In this document: in pieces, positions 33,254-43,116 of the stretch | Layout of the letters: each line of letters opens with the position of its first letter | How positions within the stretch are numbered: position 1 is the first letter of the stretch | Assembly: GCF_002091715.1 (NCBI RefSeq) | Contig: NZ_BDAG01000010.1 | Location: 1-64,000, forward strand | DNA: 64,000 nucleotides | Source of the DNA: Pseudomonas migulae NBRC 103157 | GTDB taxonomy: Bacteria; Pseudomonadota; Gammaproteobacteria; Pseudomonadales; Pseudomonadaceae | Reading direction: 5' to 3' | Notes under the pieces: model-generated | Seen by the model: the letters and a program-made list of their open reading frames with translations, nothing else | The model's database searches: none | What the model was told of the DNA's origin: nothing | Translations under genes and position numbers: made by a program

Positions 33254-33402
33254 GTGGGCGATCAAAAAGTTTAGCCGTACGGCTCGTTAGTTATTTTCTA
33301 TCGGCGCCTACAGGTTAATGAATTAGTAGGTGTAACGTTCCTGATCAATACTCCCTCTCAGCCGATAGCCGGCAGTTAAAGTCTGACAGAGGAAGAGATC
33401 GC
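33254..33402 (+). promoter_or_regulatory. katA upstream region with inverted repeats
   Basis: This 149-base gap contains the perfect 12-bp palindrome AGCCGTACGGCT (33273-33284) and a separated inverted pair CTATCGGC (33298-33305) and GCCGATAG (33361-33368). Catalase genes are often controlled by OxyR, but I could not fit the full OxyR pattern (four tetranucleotides spaced by seven). No convincing -35/-10 pair was assigned. Confidence 0.4.
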
Positions 33403-34857
33403 ATGAGCCAAAACAAAACACTTACAACCGCCAGTGGCGCTCCTGTCGCCGACAACCAGAATTCTCGCTCCGCCGGCCCTCGCGGCCCACTGCTCCTCGA
33501 CGACTTCCACCTGATCGAGAAGCTTGCCCACTTCAACCGTGAAAACATCCCGGAGCGTCGCGTGCACGCCAAAGGTTCGGGTGCTTACGGTACGTTCACC
33601 GTCACGCGTGACATCACCGAGTACACCAGCGCCAAACTGTTTGAGTCCGTCGGCAAGCAAACCCCAACGTTCCTGCGGTTTTCCACCGTGGGAGGTGAGC
33701 GCGGTTCGGCCGACACAGAGCGCGATCCACGTGGCTTCGCGTTGAAGTTCTACACCGAGGAAGGCAACTGGGACATCGTTGGCAACAACACGCCGGTGTT
33801 CTTCATTCGCGATCCGCTCAAATTTCCGGACTTTATCCACACTCAAAAACGCCTGCCGCAGAGCAACCTGAAAAGCGCGCAGATGATGTGGGACTTCTGG
33901 TCGCACTCGCCTGAGGCGCTGCACCAGGTCACCATCCTGTTTTCGGATCGTGGCATTCCAGACGGCTATCGTCACATGCACGGCTTCGGCAGCCACACCT
34001 ACAGCCTGATCAACGCCAGCGGCGAGCGTCATTGGGTGAAGTGGCACTACAAGACCCAACAAGGGATCAAGAATCTTGCGCCGGCAGAGGCGGCTCGCCT
34101 GGCCGGTACGGATCCGGATTACGCACAGCGCGATTTGTTCGGTGCGATTGAGCGCGGTGATTTCCCGAAATGGCGCGTATGCATTCAGATCATGACCGAG
34201 GCCCAGGCTGCGGCGCATTACGAGAACCCTTTCGACGTGACCAAAACCTGGTCGCAGAAAGAGTTCCCGCTGATCGAAGTCGGCGAACTGGAGCTCAACC
34301 GCAATCCGCTGAACTACTTCGCTGAAGTCGAGCAGGCGGCGTTCGGTCCGAGCAACATGGTGCCGGGTGTCGGCCTGTCGCCAGACCGCATGCTGCAAGG
34401 TCGCGTGTTCGCTTACGCAGATGCGCACCGCTACCGTGTCGGCACCAACCACCAGCAACTGCCGGTGAATGCACCTCGCAGCCCGGTCAACAGTTACCAG
34501 CGCGATGGCTCCATGGCATTTGGCAGCAATGGCGGTGCCGCGCCGAACTACGAGCCGAACAGCTACGTCGAGTCGCCGAAACAAGCACCTCGCTATGCTG
34601 AGCCTGCTCTGGCATTGAGTGGAGCGGCTGATCGTTTCGATCATCGTGAAGACACCGACTACTACAGCCATGCCGGTGCGCTGTTCCGACTCATGAGTGA
34701 TGAGCAGAAGGCGCTGTTGGTCAACAACATTGCCGGGGCGATGGCTGGCGTTTCAAGCGATGTGGTTGATCGTCAGTTGCAGCATTTCTTCAAGGCCGAC
34801 CCGGCGTATGGAGAAGCAATCGCAAAGGCTCTTAACGTACAGCTTAACGAAGTCTAA
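33403..34857 (+). CDS. katA: Monofunctional haem catalase KatA
   Basis: KatA decomposes hydrogen peroxide to water and oxygen. The 484-residue small-subunit clade protein has the catalytic histidine H55 in [12 protein letters not shown], the active-site asparagine in [15 protein letters not shown] (about N128/N129), and the haem-ligand tyrosine Y338 in [14 protein letters not shown]. There is no signal peptide, so it should be cytoplasmic. It is monocistronic between two terminators and next to a ferritin gene, the same katA-ferritin pair as in P. aeruginosa, which joins peroxide removal with iron storage. Confidence 0.95.
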   Translation: MSQNKTLTTASGAPVADNQNSRSAGPRGPLLLDDFHLIEKLAHFNRENIPERRVHAKGSGAYGTFTVTRDITEYTSAKLFESVGKQTPTFLRFSTVGGERGSADTERDPRGFALKFYTEEGNWDIVGNNTPVFFIRDPLKFPDFIHTQKRLPQSNLKSAQMMWDFWSHSPEALHQVTILFSDRGIPDGYRHMHGFGSHTYSLINASGERHWVKWHYKTQQGIKNLAPAEAARLAGTDPDYAQRDLFGAIERGDFPKWRVCIQIMTEAQAAAHYENPFDVTKTWSQKEFPLIEVGELELNRNPLNYFAEVEQAAFGPSNMVPGVGLSPDRMLQGRVFAYADAHRYRVGTNHQQLPVNAPRSPVNSYQRDGSMAFGSNGGAAPNYEPNSYVESPKQAPRYAEPALALSGAADRFDHREDTDYYSHAGALFRLMSDEQKALLVNNIAGAMAGVSSDVVDRQLQHFFKADPAYGEAIAKALNVQLNEV

Positions 34858-34868
34858 ACGCTAAGCAG

Positions 34869-34893
34869 AACCGCCCTCATTTGGGCGGTTTTT
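34869..34893 (+). terminator. Terminator after katA
   Basis: AACCGCCC (34869-34876) pairs with GGGCGGTT (34883-34890) around TCATTT, followed by further T residues. It separates katA from the ferritin gene. Confidence 0.9.
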
Positions 34894-35006
34894 GCGCTAT
34901 TTAAACCATTTTTCTCAGAAAATCTTCGCTTTTATCGCGCAAACCGAGTGACCAAACAGTCGCCGTGGTTCAAACTGCAGACTTTCAAGCAGGGAGATGT
35001 AGGGCG

Positions 35007-35471
35007 ATGCAAGGCCACCCAGACGTAATCGATTACCTCAACACGTTGCTGACCGGCGAACTGGCCGCGCGTGATCAATATTTCATCCATTCGCGGATGT
35101 ATGAGGACTGGGGTTTCACCGAGCTCTACGAACGTATCAACCACGAGATGGAAGAGGAAGCAGGGCACGCCGATGCGCTGATGCGTCGTATCCTGATGCT
35201 CGAAGGCACGCCGCGCATGCGTCCGGATGACCTGGATGTCGGCACCACCGTGCCGGATATGCTCGCTGCCGACCTGCGCCTGGAATACAAAGTCCGCGCT
35301 GCACTCTGCAAGGGCATCGAGCTCTGTGAGCTGCACAAGGATTACGTCAGTCGCGAGATGTTGCGCATCCAGCTGAACGACACTGAAGAAGATCACACCT
35401 ACTGGCTGGAGAAGCAGTTGGGTCTGATCAAGTTGATCGGTCTGGAGAATTACCTGCAATCGCAGTTCTGA
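35007..35471 (+). CDS. ftnA: Bacterial ferritin of the FtnA type (often named bacterioferritin BfrA)
   Basis: This 154-residue protein is a 24-mer iron-storage ferritin. The ferroxidase ligands E18, E51 and H54 are in place ([15 protein letters not shown] and EEEAGHAD), with further conserved positions near 94 and 127-130 (LEDHTY-like EEDHTYW). Position 52, the haem-ligand methionine of true bacterioferritins, is alanine. The homologous P. aeruginosa protein, also first called BfrA, is known to be a haem-free ferritin. The ATG at 35007 is chosen because the ATG 12 bases earlier is followed by a stop. It lies after katA and converges on uvrA. Confidence 0.92.
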   Translation: MQGHPDVIDYLNTLLTGELAARDQYFIHSRMYEDWGFTELYERINHEMEEEAGHADALMRRILMLEGTPRMRPDDLDVGTTVPDMLAADLRLEYKVRAALCKGIELCELHKDYVSREMLRIQLNDTEEDHTYWLEKQLGLIKLIGLENYLQSQF

Positions 35472-35479
35472 CGCTGAAC

Positions 35480-35547
35480 TGCAGGAGCACGGCTTGCCGG
35501 CGATGGCATCGCTGAAATTATTGTCGTCAGCAATCCGTGCTCCTGCA
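35480..35547. repeat. Diverged REP-like inverted repeat
   Basis: TGCAGGAGCACGG (35480-35492) and CCGTGCTCCTGCA (35535-35547) form 13-bp perfect outer arms. The inner GGCTTGCCGGCGATGG resembles Pseudomonas REP sequences but is not mirrored, so this is probably a decayed element. Confidence 0.6.
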
Positions 35548-35560
35548 TTCAACACAAAAA

Positions 35561-35591
35561 AGCCCCTGTCACCGACAAAGTGACAGGGGCT
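35561..35591. terminator. Bidirectional terminator between ftnA and uvrA
   Basis: AGCCCCTGTCAC (35561-35572) pairs perfectly with GTGACAGGGGCT (35580-35591). An A-run precedes it and a T-run follows, so it can end both converging transcripts. Confidence 0.93.
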
Positions 35592-35607
35592 TTTTCATGG
35601 GCCTGAT

Positions 35608-38442
35608 TCAGGCCTTGTCGCGAGCCAGCAGCGGCTTGAGGTAGAAACCGGTGTGGGACTGCTTCATCTCGGAGACTTCTTCAGGCGTACCGACCGCAAT
35701 GATCTGTCCGCCCTTGGAGCCACCTTCCGGCCCAAGATCAACCAGCCAGTCAGCCGTCTTGATCACGTCCAGATTGTGCTCGATCACCACCACGGTGTTG
35801 CCGTGGTCGCGCAGGCGATGCAGCACGTCGAGCAGTTGCTGGATATCCGCGAAGTGCAAACCGGTAGTCGGCTCGTCGAGGATATACAGCGTCTTGCCGG
35901 TATCGCGCTTGGACAGTTCGCGGGACAGTTTCACCCGTTGCGCTTCACCACCGGACAGCGTGGTCGCGGATTGCCCGAGCTTGATGTACGACAGGCCGAC
36001 ATCCATCAACGTCTGAAGCTTGCGTGCCAAGGCAGGCACCGCATCGAAGAACACCCGAGCCTCCTCGATGGTCATCTCAAGGGTTTCATGGATGCTCTTG
36101 CCCTTGTACTTGATTTCCAGCGTTTCGCGGTTGTAGCGCTTGCTCTTGCAGACGTCGCACGGGACATAGATGTCCGGCAGGAAGTGCATTTCAACCTTGA
36201 TCAAGCCGTCGCCCTGACAGGCCTCGCAACGTCCGCCCTTCACGTTGAAGGAGAAGCGCCCCGGCCCGTAGCCGCGCGAACGGGATTCCGGCACGCCGGC
36301 GAACAGCTCTCGAATCGGCGTGAACAACCCGGTGTACGTCGCCGGGTTGGAGCGCGGGGTGCGGCCGATCGGGCTCTGGTCGATGTCGACGACCTTGTCC
36401 AGATGCTCCAGCCCTTTGATGCTGTCGTGAGCGGACGCTTCGAGCGTCGTTGCACCGTTGAGTGCGGTAGCGCTCAAAGGAAACAGTGTGTTGTTGATCA
36501 GTGTCGATTTGCCCGAGCCGGACACGCCGGTGACACAGGTCAGCAGACCGATCGGAATATCCAGGTCGACGTTACGCAGGTTGTTGCCGCGAGCCCCCTT
36601 GAGGGACAGCGACAACTTCTTGTTACGCGGTGTGCGTTTGGCCGGTACGGCGATCTTCACCCGGCCCGACAAGTACTTGCCGGTCAGCGAGTCAGGGTGG
36701 GCCATGACCTCGGCCGGCGTGCCTTCGGCGACGATATGCCCGCCATGCACGCCAGCCCCCGGGCCGATATCCACTACATAGTCAGCAAGGCGAATCGCAT
36801 CTTCATCGTGCTCGACCACGATCACCGTGTTGCCGATATCGCGCAGGTGCTTGAGTGTGCCCAGCAACCGATCGTTGTCGCGCTGGTGCAGACCAATCGA
36901 CGGTTCATCGAGGATGTACAGAACGCCAACCAGACCGGCACCGATCTGACTGGCCAGGCGAATCCGCTGAGCTTCACCGCCAGACAACGTGTCGGCACTG
37001 CGATCCAGCGACAGGTAGTCGAGGCCGACATTGACCAGAAACTGCAGGCGCTCGCGGATTTCCTTGAGAATCTTGTCGGCAATTTCACCGCGACGTCCGG
37101 TCAGCTTCAGGACACCGAAGTATTCGCACGCATCGCCAATCGGCAGATTGGTGACGGCCGGCAAAGTCTTCTCGCCCACCCAGACATGCCGCGCCTCGCG
37201 ACGCAGGCGTGTGCCACGGCAATCCGGGCACGGCTGGGTACTGAGGAATTTGGCCAGCTCTTCGCGCACGGAGGCCGATTCGGTTTCGCGGTAGCGACGT
37301 TCCAGGTTCGGCACGATGCCTTCGAACGGGTGCGAGCGTTTGACGATGTCGCCACGGTCGTTCAGGTACTTGAAATCGACGTTCTGCGAGCCGCTGCCGT
37401 GCAGGATGAATTTCTGCTGATCGGCCGGCAGGTCGTTGAACGGCACTTCCAGACTGAACTTGTAATGCGAAGCCAGTGACCCGAGCATCTGGAAGTAATA
37501 GACGTTGCGCCTGTCCCAGCCGCGAATCGCGCCCTCGGCCAGGGTCAGTTCGCCATTGACCAGGCGCTTGATGTCGAAGAACTGCTTCACGCCCAGGCCA
37601 TCGCATGTCGGGCAGGCGCCGGCCGGGTTGTTGAAGGAGAACAGCTTGGGTTCCAGTTCGCTGATGGCATGGCCGCAAATCGGACAGGCGAAGCGCGCGG
37701 AGAAGATGATTTCTTCACCCGGCTCATCGTCCATCGGCGCAACCAGGGCAATGCCGTCCGCCAGTTTCAGCGCGGTCTCGAACGATTCGGCGAGGCGCTG
37801 TTGCAGGTCGGCGCGTACCTTGAAGCGGTCGACTATTACATCAATCGAGTGCTTCTTCTGTTTATCCAGCTTCGGCAGCTCATCCAGTTCGCAGATCCTG
37901 CCGTTGACCCGGGCTCGTACAAAACCCTGGGCGCGCAGCTCTTCGAAGACCGAAAGGTGTTCACCTTTGCGCTCGCGAATCACCGGTGCCAGCAACATAA
38001 GCTTGCTGCCTTCCGGTTGCGCGAGGACCAGGTCGACCATCTGGCTGACAGTCTGCGCTTCCAGCGGAATGTCGTGATCCGGGCACCGCGGAATGCCCAC
38101 GCGAGCGTAAAGCAGGCGCAGGTAATCGTAGATTTCGGTGATGGTGCCGACAGTCGAACGCGGGTTATGCGAGGTCGACTTCTGCTCGATGGAAATGGCT
38201 GGCGACAGGCCTTCAATGGTGTCGACGTCAGGTTTTTCCATCATCGACAAAAACTGCCGGGCGTAGGCCGATAGCGATTCGACATAGCGGCGCTGGCCTT
38301 CGGCGTACAGCGTGTCGAAGGCCAGGGATGATTTGCCGGATCCGGACAGGCCGGTGATGACGATCAGTTTGTCCCGTGGCAGGGTCAGGTCGATGTTCTT
38401 CAGGTTGTGGGTTCGGGCCCCACGAATCAGGATCTTGTCCAA
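35608..38442 (-). CDS. uvrA: Excinuclease ABC subunit A
   Basis: UvrA finds bulky DNA lesions and loads UvrB in nucleotide excision repair. The sequence has two ABC ATPase halves: Walker A motifs [10 protein letters not shown] near the start and [10 protein letters not shown] in the second half, signatures [12 protein letters not shown] and [11 protein letters not shown], and several CxxC pairs ([28 protein letters not shown]) for zinc. I chose the TTG at 38442, giving 944 residues beginning (M)[15 protein letters not shown], the family N-terminus; an ATG 24 codons upstream would add a non-conserved stretch. It is divergent from the MFS gene. Confidence 0.94.
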   Translation of the reverse strand: MDKILIRGARTHNLKNIDLTLPRDKLIVITGLSGSGKSSLAFDTLYAEGQRRYVESLSAYARQFLSMMEKPDVDTIEGLSPAISIEQKSTSHNPRSTVGTITEIYDYLRLLYARVGIPRCPDHDIPLEAQTVSQMVDLVLAQPEGSKLMLLAPVIRERKGEHLSVFEELRAQGFVRARVNGRICELDELPKLDKQKKHSIDVIVDRFKVRADLQQRLAESFETALKLADGIALVAPMDDEPGEEIIFSARFACPICGHAISELEPKLFSFNNPAGACPTCDGLGVKQFFDIKRLVNGELTLAEGAIRGWDRRNVYYFQMLGSLASHYKFSLEVPFNDLPADQQKFILHGSGSQNVDFKYLNDRGDIVKRSHPFEGIVPNLERRYRETESASVREELAKFLSTQPCPDCRGTRLRREARHVWVGEKTLPAVTNLPIGDACEYFGVLKLTGRRGEIADKILKEIRERLQFLVNVGLDYLSLDRSADTLSGGEAQRIRLASQIGAGLVGVLYILDEPSIGLHQRDNDRLLGTLKHLRDIGNTVIVVEHDEDAIRLADYVVDIGPGAGVHGGHIVAEGTPAEVMAHPDSLTGKYLSGRVKIAVPAKRTPRNKKLSLSLKGARGNNLRNVDLDIPIGLLTCVTGVSGSGKSTLINNTLFPLSATALNGATTLEASAHDSIKGLEHLDKVVDIDQSPIGRTPRSNPATYTGLFTPIRELFAGVPESRSRGYGPGRFSFNVKGGRCEACQGDGLIKVEMHFLPDIYVPCDVCKSKRYNRETLEIKYKGKSIHETLEMTIEEARVFFDAVPALARKLQTLMDVGLSYIKLGQSATTLSGGEAQRVKLSRELSKRDTGKTLYILDEPTTGLHFADIQQLLDVLHRLRDHGNTVVVIEHNLDVIKTADWLVDLGPEGGSKGGQIIAVGTPEEVSEMKQSHTGFYLKPLLARDKA

Positions 38443-38633
38443 AGTGGCCTCGCTCGGCGGGCGTCGAAAACGTAGGAGTATACGGCCAAATACTGGATGG
38501 ATGCACACTATCAAACGAGTGGATGACTGTCGTACATGAAGAGTCTGTCAGCGGAGCGCGTCAAAGCGTCGCGATATACCCCGTCAATCGATGGGACTGG
38601 TAGAATCGCCGCCGGTTCACATGAGGTTTTTCC

Positions 38634-40031
38634 ATGCACGATCCCCACAGCGAACGCATGAGTGGCAGTGAGACCCGCGCAGCAAGCGGTCTGGCCCTTG
38701 TGTTCGCCTTCCGTATGCTTGGCATGTTCATGGTGTTGCCGGTATTGGCGACCTATGGGATGGATCTGGCAGGAGCGACCCCGGCCCTCATCGGGCTGGC
38801 GATTGGCGCTTACGGCCTGACCCAGGCGATTTTTCAGATTCCTTTCGGTTTCATTTCCGACCGCATCGGGCGCCGCCCGGTGATTTACCTGGGGCTGATC
38901 GTCTTCGCCCTCGGCAGCGTGCTGGCGGCCAACGCCGATTCGATCTGGGGCGTTATCGCCGGCCGAATCCTGCAGGGCGCCGGGGCCATTTCCGCAGCCG
39001 TGATGGCGTTGCTGTCAGACCTGACCCGCGAACAGCATCGGACGAAAGCCATGGCCATGATCGGCATGACGATCGGTCTGTCGTTCGCGGTCGCCATGGT
39101 GGTAGGACCGTTGCTGACCCGCGCTTTCGGTCTGTCCGGATTGTTTCTCGCCACGGGTGGCATGGCGCTGTTCGGTATCGTGATTGTGATGTTCATGGTG
39201 CCGCGCTCGACCGGGCCGTTGCAGCATCGCGAGTCCGGCGTCGCGCGTCAGGCACTGATGCCGACGCTCAAGCACCCGGACCTGTTGCGCCTGGACCTGG
39301 GTATTTTTGTGTTGCACGCGATGTTGATGTCGAGCTTCGTTGCATTGCCGCTGGCCCTGGTCGAAAAGGCCGGGCTGCCCAAGGAACAGCACTGGTGGGT
39401 CTATCTGACCGCGCTGCTGATTTCTTTCTTCGCCATGATCCCGTTCATTATCTACGGCGAGAAGAAACGCAAAATGAAACGAGTTTTATTGGGCGCGGTG
39501 CTGACGCTGATGCTCACTGAGCTATTCTTCTGGCAGTTCGGCGATAGCTTGCGGGCTCTGGTGATCGGGACGGTGGTGTTCTTTACCGCGTTCAATCTGC
39601 TGGAAGCTTCGTTGCCGTCGCTGATCAGCAAGGTTTCACCGGCTGGCGGCAAGGGCACGGCGATGGGGGTTTATTCCACCAGCCAGTTCCTCGGTTCGGC
39701 GCTGGGCGGGATCCTCGGCGGCTGGATGTTCCAGCACGGCGGTTTGTCGGCGGTATTCCTCGGATGCGCCGGCCTGGCTGCCCTCTGGCTGGCCTTTGCT
39801 GTTACCATGCGCGAACCACCTTACGTGACGAGCCTGCGCTTGCCGTTGTCGCCCGAGGCGATCCGCGAAGCGGGTCTGGTCGAGCGCCTGAAGGCCGTCG
39901 TAGGGGTAACAGATGCAGTAATCGTCGAAGATGAAGCGGCGATTTACATAAAATTGGACACCGAACTATTGGATCGCACCACCCTTGAGCGCCTGGTGAA
40001 CAACCCGGCCGAGGCAGCGTGCGTAGCCTAG
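38634..40031 (+). CDS. MFS transporter of the YajR type with C-terminal cytoplasmic domain
   Basis: The 465-residue protein has 12 predicted membrane helices and the MFS motif A in GFISDRIGRRPVIYLG after helix 2. After the last helix (about residue 395) there is a soluble tail of about 65 residues (REAGLVERLKAVVGVTDAVI, then EDEAAIYIKLDTELLDRTTL), which looks like the ferredoxin-like YAM domain of E. coli YajR. The substrate is unknown; a proton-driven drug or metabolite efflux role is inferred. It lies between uvrA and ssb, ten bases before ssb, in the same order as in P. aeruginosa. Confidence 0.9.
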   Translation: MHDPHSERMSGSETRAASGLALVFAFRMLGMFMVLPVLATYGMDLAGATPALIGLAIGAYGLTQAIFQIPFGFISDRIGRRPVIYLGLIVFALGSVLAANADSIWGVIAGRILQGAGAISAAVMALLSDLTREQHRTKAMAMIGMTIGLSFAVAMVVGPLLTRAFGLSGLFLATGGMALFGIVIVMFMVPRSTGPLQHRESGVARQALMPTLKHPDLLRLDLGIFVLHAMLMSSFVALPLALVEKAGLPKEQHWWVYLTALLISFFAMIPFIIYGEKKRKMKRVLLGAVLTLMLTELFFWQFGDSLRALVIGTVVFFTAFNLLEASLPSLISKVSPAGGKGTAMGVYSTSQFLGSALGGILGGWMFQHGGLSAVFLGCAGLAALWLAFAVTMREPPYVTSLRLPLSPEAIREAGLVERLKAVVGVTDAVIVEDEAAIYIKLDTELLDRTTLERLVNNPAEAACVA

Positions 40032-40040
40032 GAGAACGTT

Positions 40041-40568
40041 ATGGCCCGTGGGGTTAACAAAGTCATATTGGTCGGCACTTGCGGCCAGGATCCCGAAGTT
40101 CGCTACTTGCCTAACGGTAACGCCGTGACCAACCTGAGTCTGGCGACCAGCGAACAGTGGACCGACAAGCAAACCGGTCAGAAAGTTGAAAAGACTGAAT
40201 GGCACCGTGTGTCGATGTTCGGCAAGGTTGCGGAAATCGCCGGTGAATACCTGCGTAAAGGTTCGCAGGTCTACATCGAAGGCAAGCTGCAGACCCGTGA
40301 GTGGGAAAAAGACGGTATCAAGCGTTACACCACTGAAATCGTGGTCGACATGCAAGGCACCATGCAACTGCTCGGCGGCCGTCCACAGCAGGGCGACCAA
40401 CAAGGTGGGGGCAACAACTATCAGCAGTCCGCTCCGGCCCCGCGCCAACAGGCTCCGCGTCCGCAGCAGTCGGCAGCACCGCAACAGTCGCGTCCGGCTC
40501 CACAACAGCAGGCCGCTCCGCAGCCAGCTCCGGATTTCGACAGCTTTGATGACGATATCCCGTTCTAG
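40041..40568 (+). CDS. ssb: Single-stranded DNA-binding protein
   Basis: SSB coats single-stranded DNA in replication, repair and recombination. The 175-residue protein has the OB fold (residues 1 to about 112, [20 protein letters not shown] with the aromatic [13 protein letters not shown]), a glutamine/proline/alanine-rich linker (about 115-165) and the acidic tip DSFDDDIPF that binds partner proteins. It is ten bases after the MFS gene, so it may be partly co-transcribed with it. No LexA box was found upstream. Confidence 0.97.
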   Translation: MARGVNKVILVGTCGQDPEVRYLPNGNAVTNLSLATSEQWTDKQTGQKVEKTEWHRVSMFGKVAEIAGEYLRKGSQVYIEGKLQTREWEKDGIKRYTTEIVVDMQGTMQLLGGRPQQGDQQGGGNNYQQSAPAPRQQAPRPQQSAAPQQSRPAPQQQAAPQPAPDFDSFDDDIPF

Positions 40569-40605
40569 GAAACATCTGAGACTCGACCATAAGGTTTAGC
40601 CTCTA

Positions 40606-40643
40606 AACCCCCGATCAATCCTCTGGACTGGTCGGGGGTTTTC
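40606..40643 (+). terminator. Terminator after ssb
   Basis: AACCCCCGA (40606-40614) pairs with TCGGGGGTT (40632-40640), followed by TTC and TTTT. It ends ssb transcription ahead of a REP pair. Confidence 0.88.
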
Positions 40644-40658
40644 TTTTGCACCTCGTTC

Positions 40659-40746
40659 TGTAGGAGCCGGCTTGCTGGCGAAGAAGATCACACGGTAAAT
40701 CAGGCAAACCGTGTCACCGTTCTTCGCCAGCAAGCCGGCTCCTACA
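40659..40746. repeat. REP inverted pair (TGTAGGAGCCGGCTTGCTGGCGAAGAA class)
   Basis: The left arm TGTAGGAGCCGGCTTGCTGG and its continuation CGAAGAA is mirrored by TTCTTCGCCAGCAAGCC and GGCTCCTACA at 40719-40746, about 27 bp per arm with an A+T-richer centre. It lies between the convergent ssb and OsmC-YcaO genes. Such pairs are spread by RAYT transposases encoded elsewhere. Confidence 0.85.
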
Positions 40747-40755
40747 GGATTGCGG

Positions 40756-42960
40756 TCAACGGGATAACGTCGTGACGTTGGCCCGCGCCTGGTGCAGTTT
40801 TTTGTAGCTGTCGATCAGGCGCAGATGCCGGTCGAGGCCCTCCAGTTTCATGCTGGTCGGCGTCAAACCATGGAAGCGCACGCTGCCGTCCACTGAGCCG
40901 ATCGCTGCATCCATCCGCTCGTTGCCAAACATCCGACGGAAGTTGGCCTCGTAGTCTTCCAGTTCCAGGTCTTCGTCCAGCTTCATCTCCAGCACCACAT
41001 TGACGGCCTGGTAGAACAAGCCGCGCTCAACCGTGTTGTCGTTGTACTGCAGGAACATTTCCACCGCCTCTTTCGCCTCTTCATATTGCTGCAAGGCGAG
41101 ATAAATCAGCAGTTTCAACTCCAGAATCGTCAGCTGACCCCAGGCTGTATTGTCGTCAAATTCGATGCCGATCAAGGACGTGATGTCGGTGTAGTCGTCC
41201 AGCTCGCTTTCCACCAGGCGCTCCACCAGCGCTCGCAGTTCGTCTTCGTCCAGGCGATGCAGGTTCAGGATGTCTTCGCGGAAGAACAGCGCTTTGTTGG
41301 TGTTATCCCAGATCAGATCGTCTACCGGATAAATTTCCGAATAGTCCGGCACCAGGATGCGGCAGGCCGTTGCGCCGATATGCTCGTAGACCGCCATGTA
41401 CACTTCTTTGCCCATGCCTTCGAGAATGCCGAACAAGGTCGCAGCTTCCTCGGCATTCGAGTTTTCACCCTGGCCGGAGAAGTCCCACTCCACGAATTCG
41501 TAATCCGACTTCGAACTGAAGAAGCGCCAGGACACCACGCCGCTGGAGTCGATGAAGTGCTCGACGAAGTTATTCGGCTCGGTCACTGCATGACCTTCAA
41601 ACGTCGGCTGGGGCAGGTCGTTGAGGCCTTCGAAGCTGCGACCCTGGAGCAATTCGGTCAGGCTGCGTTCCAGCGCCACTTCCAGGCTTGGGTGCGCGCC
41701 GAACGAGGCGAACACACCGCCAGTGCGGGGGTTCATCAACGTGACGCACATCACCGGGAATTCACCGCCCAGGGACGCATCCTTCACCAATACCGGGAAA
41801 CCCTGTTCTTCCAGCGCCTGAATACCGGCGAGGATCCCTGGGTATTTTGCCAGCACGTGGGCCGGCACATCCGGCAGCGCAAATTCACCTTCGATGATTT
41901 CGCGTTTGACCGCGCGCTCGAAAATCTCCGACAGGCACTGCACCTGGGCTTCTGCCAGCGTGTTACCGGCGCTCATACCGTTGCTGAGGAACAGGTTTTC
42001 AATCAGGTTGGAGGGGAAATACACGACCTCGCCGTCCGACTGGCGCACGTACGGCAGCGAGCAGATGCCGCGCTCTTCATTGCCCGAGTTAGTATCGATC
42101 AGATGGGAGCCGCGCAGCTCGCCGTCGCGGTTGTAAATCTTCAGGCAGTACTCGTCGAGAATTTCAGTCGGCAGCGCGTCTTTACGGCCAGGCTTGAACC
42201 AGCGCTCATCCGGGTAATGCACAAATTCTGCATTGGCGATGCCTTCGCCCCAGAACTGGTCGTTGTAGAAGAAGTTGCAGTTGAGCCGCTCGATAAACTC
42301 GCCCAACGCCGACGCCAACGCGCCTTCCTTGGTCGCACCCTTGCCGTTGGTGAAACACATCGGCGAGTGTGCATCGCGGATATGCAGCGACCACACATTG
42401 GGCACGATATTGCGCCACGAGGCGATTTCAATCTTCATGCCCAGGTCCGCCAGAATGGCCGACATATTGGCAATGGTTTGCTCCAGCGGCAGATCCTTGC
42501 CGGCAATGTAAGTGCTCGCTTCTGAACTGGAAGCAGGCATCAACAAGGCCTGGGCATCGGCGTCGAGGTTTTCCACCTCTTCGATCACAAACTCAGGCCC
42601 GGCTTGCACCACTTTTTTCACGGTGCAACGGTCGATGGAGCGCAAGATGCCTTGGCGGTCCTTGTCGGAGATGTCCGCCGGCAACTCGACCTGGATCTTG
42701 AAAATCTGGTTGTAGCGGTTTTCCGGGTCAACAATATTGTTCTGCGATAGGCGGATGTTATCCGTGGGGATATTGCGTGTGCTGCAGTACAACTTCACAA
42801 AGTACGCCGCACACAACGCCGACGAAGCCAGGAAGTAGTCGAACGGACCCGGTGCCGAGCCATCGCCCTTGTAGCGGATAGGTTGATCGGCCACCACCGT
42901 GAAGTCGTCGAACTTGGCTTCAAGCCGAAGGTTGTCGAGAAAGTTGACCTTGATTTCCAT
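40756..42960 (-). CDS. OsmC domain - YcaO domain fusion protein
   Basis: This 734-residue protein joins an OsmC-like peroxiredoxin domain (about 1-140) to a YcaO domain and C-terminal helical region (about 150-734). The OsmC cysteines are C50 (SSALCAAYF) and C112 (DRCTVKK). The YcaO ATP/Mg residues keep the E. coli YcaO spacing: S217, E221 and E224 in SALGEFIERLN, then N333, E337, E345 and R349. YcaO enzymes activate amide backbones with ATP; the C-terminus lacks the PxPxP end of azoline-forming YcaO proteins, and no precursor peptide is visible. It follows the ATP-grasp gene after 156 bases and is last in the stress cluster. Its substrate is unknown. Confidence 0.9.
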   Translation of the reverse strand: MEIKVNFLDNLRLEAKFDDFTVVADQPIRYKGDGSAPGPFDYFLASSALCAAYFVKLYCSTRNIPTDNIRLSQNNIVDPENRYNQIFKIQVELPADISDKDRQGILRSIDRCTVKKVVQAGPEFVIEEVENLDADAQALLMPASSSEASTYIAGKDLPLEQTIANMSAILADLGMKIEIASWRNIVPNVWSLHIRDAHSPMCFTNGKGATKEGALASALGEFIERLNCNFFYNDQFWGEGIANAEFVHYPDERWFKPGRKDALPTEILDEYCLKIYNRDGELRGSHLIDTNSGNEERGICSLPYVRQSDGEVVYFPSNLIENLFLSNGMSAGNTLAEAQVQCLSEIFERAVKREIIEGEFALPDVPAHVLAKYPGILAGIQALEEQGFPVLVKDASLGGEFPVMCVTLMNPRTGGVFASFGAHPSLEVALERSLTELLQGRSFEGLNDLPQPTFEGHAVTEPNNFVEHFIDSSGVVSWRFFSSKSDYEFVEWDFSGQGENSNAEEAATLFGILEGMGKEVYMAVYEHIGATACRILVPDYSEIYPVDDLIWDNTNKALFFREDILNLHRLDEDELRALVERLVESELDDYTDITSLIGIEFDDNTAWGQLTILELKLLIYLALQQYEEAKEAVEMFLQYNDNTVERGLFYQAVNVVLEMKLDEDLELEDYEANFRRMFGNERMDAAIGSVDGSVRFHGLTPTSMKLEGLDRHLRLIDSYKKLHQARANVTTLSR

Positions 42961-43116
42961 GGGGGATTACCAGAATAACGGGCTAGACGATTTGGACGCC
43001 ATTATCCGGCTTTTCAGCGGTAAGTCTTGTGGTTGTCTGGTCCTCGATCGGGTTTACACCTGTTTCAACCCGACGCCCGATGCACGGCAGTGGGCTTTTT
43101 CACGAACGGTGATTGT
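42961..43116 (-). other. Gap between the ATP-grasp and OsmC-YcaO genes
   Basis: These 156 bases hold no coding frame I can support. A short inverted pair CGGGTT/AACCCG near 43060-43080 is present, but no clear promoter or terminator. The OsmC-YcaO gene could be read through from upstream or have its own start here. Confidence 0.4.

Noticed and set aside
35653..37479. A 608-codon plus-strand frame inside uvrA, and a 479-codon one inside the OsmC-YcaO gene (41086-42525)
   Set aside because: Both are opposite strong, domain-complete genes and rich in residues typical of shadow translation.
38493..38508. CTG-N10-CAC as a LexA site upstream of uvrA
   Set aside because: One half-site is wrong (CAC for CAG) and the centre lacks the TA-rich pattern, so it is not good enough to call an SOS box.
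40756..42960. A thiazole/oxazole-modified peptide (bacteriocin) cluster around the YcaO gene
   Set aside because: There is no short precursor gene, dehydrogenase, E1-like partner or exporter next to it, and the protein lacks the PxPxP C-terminus.
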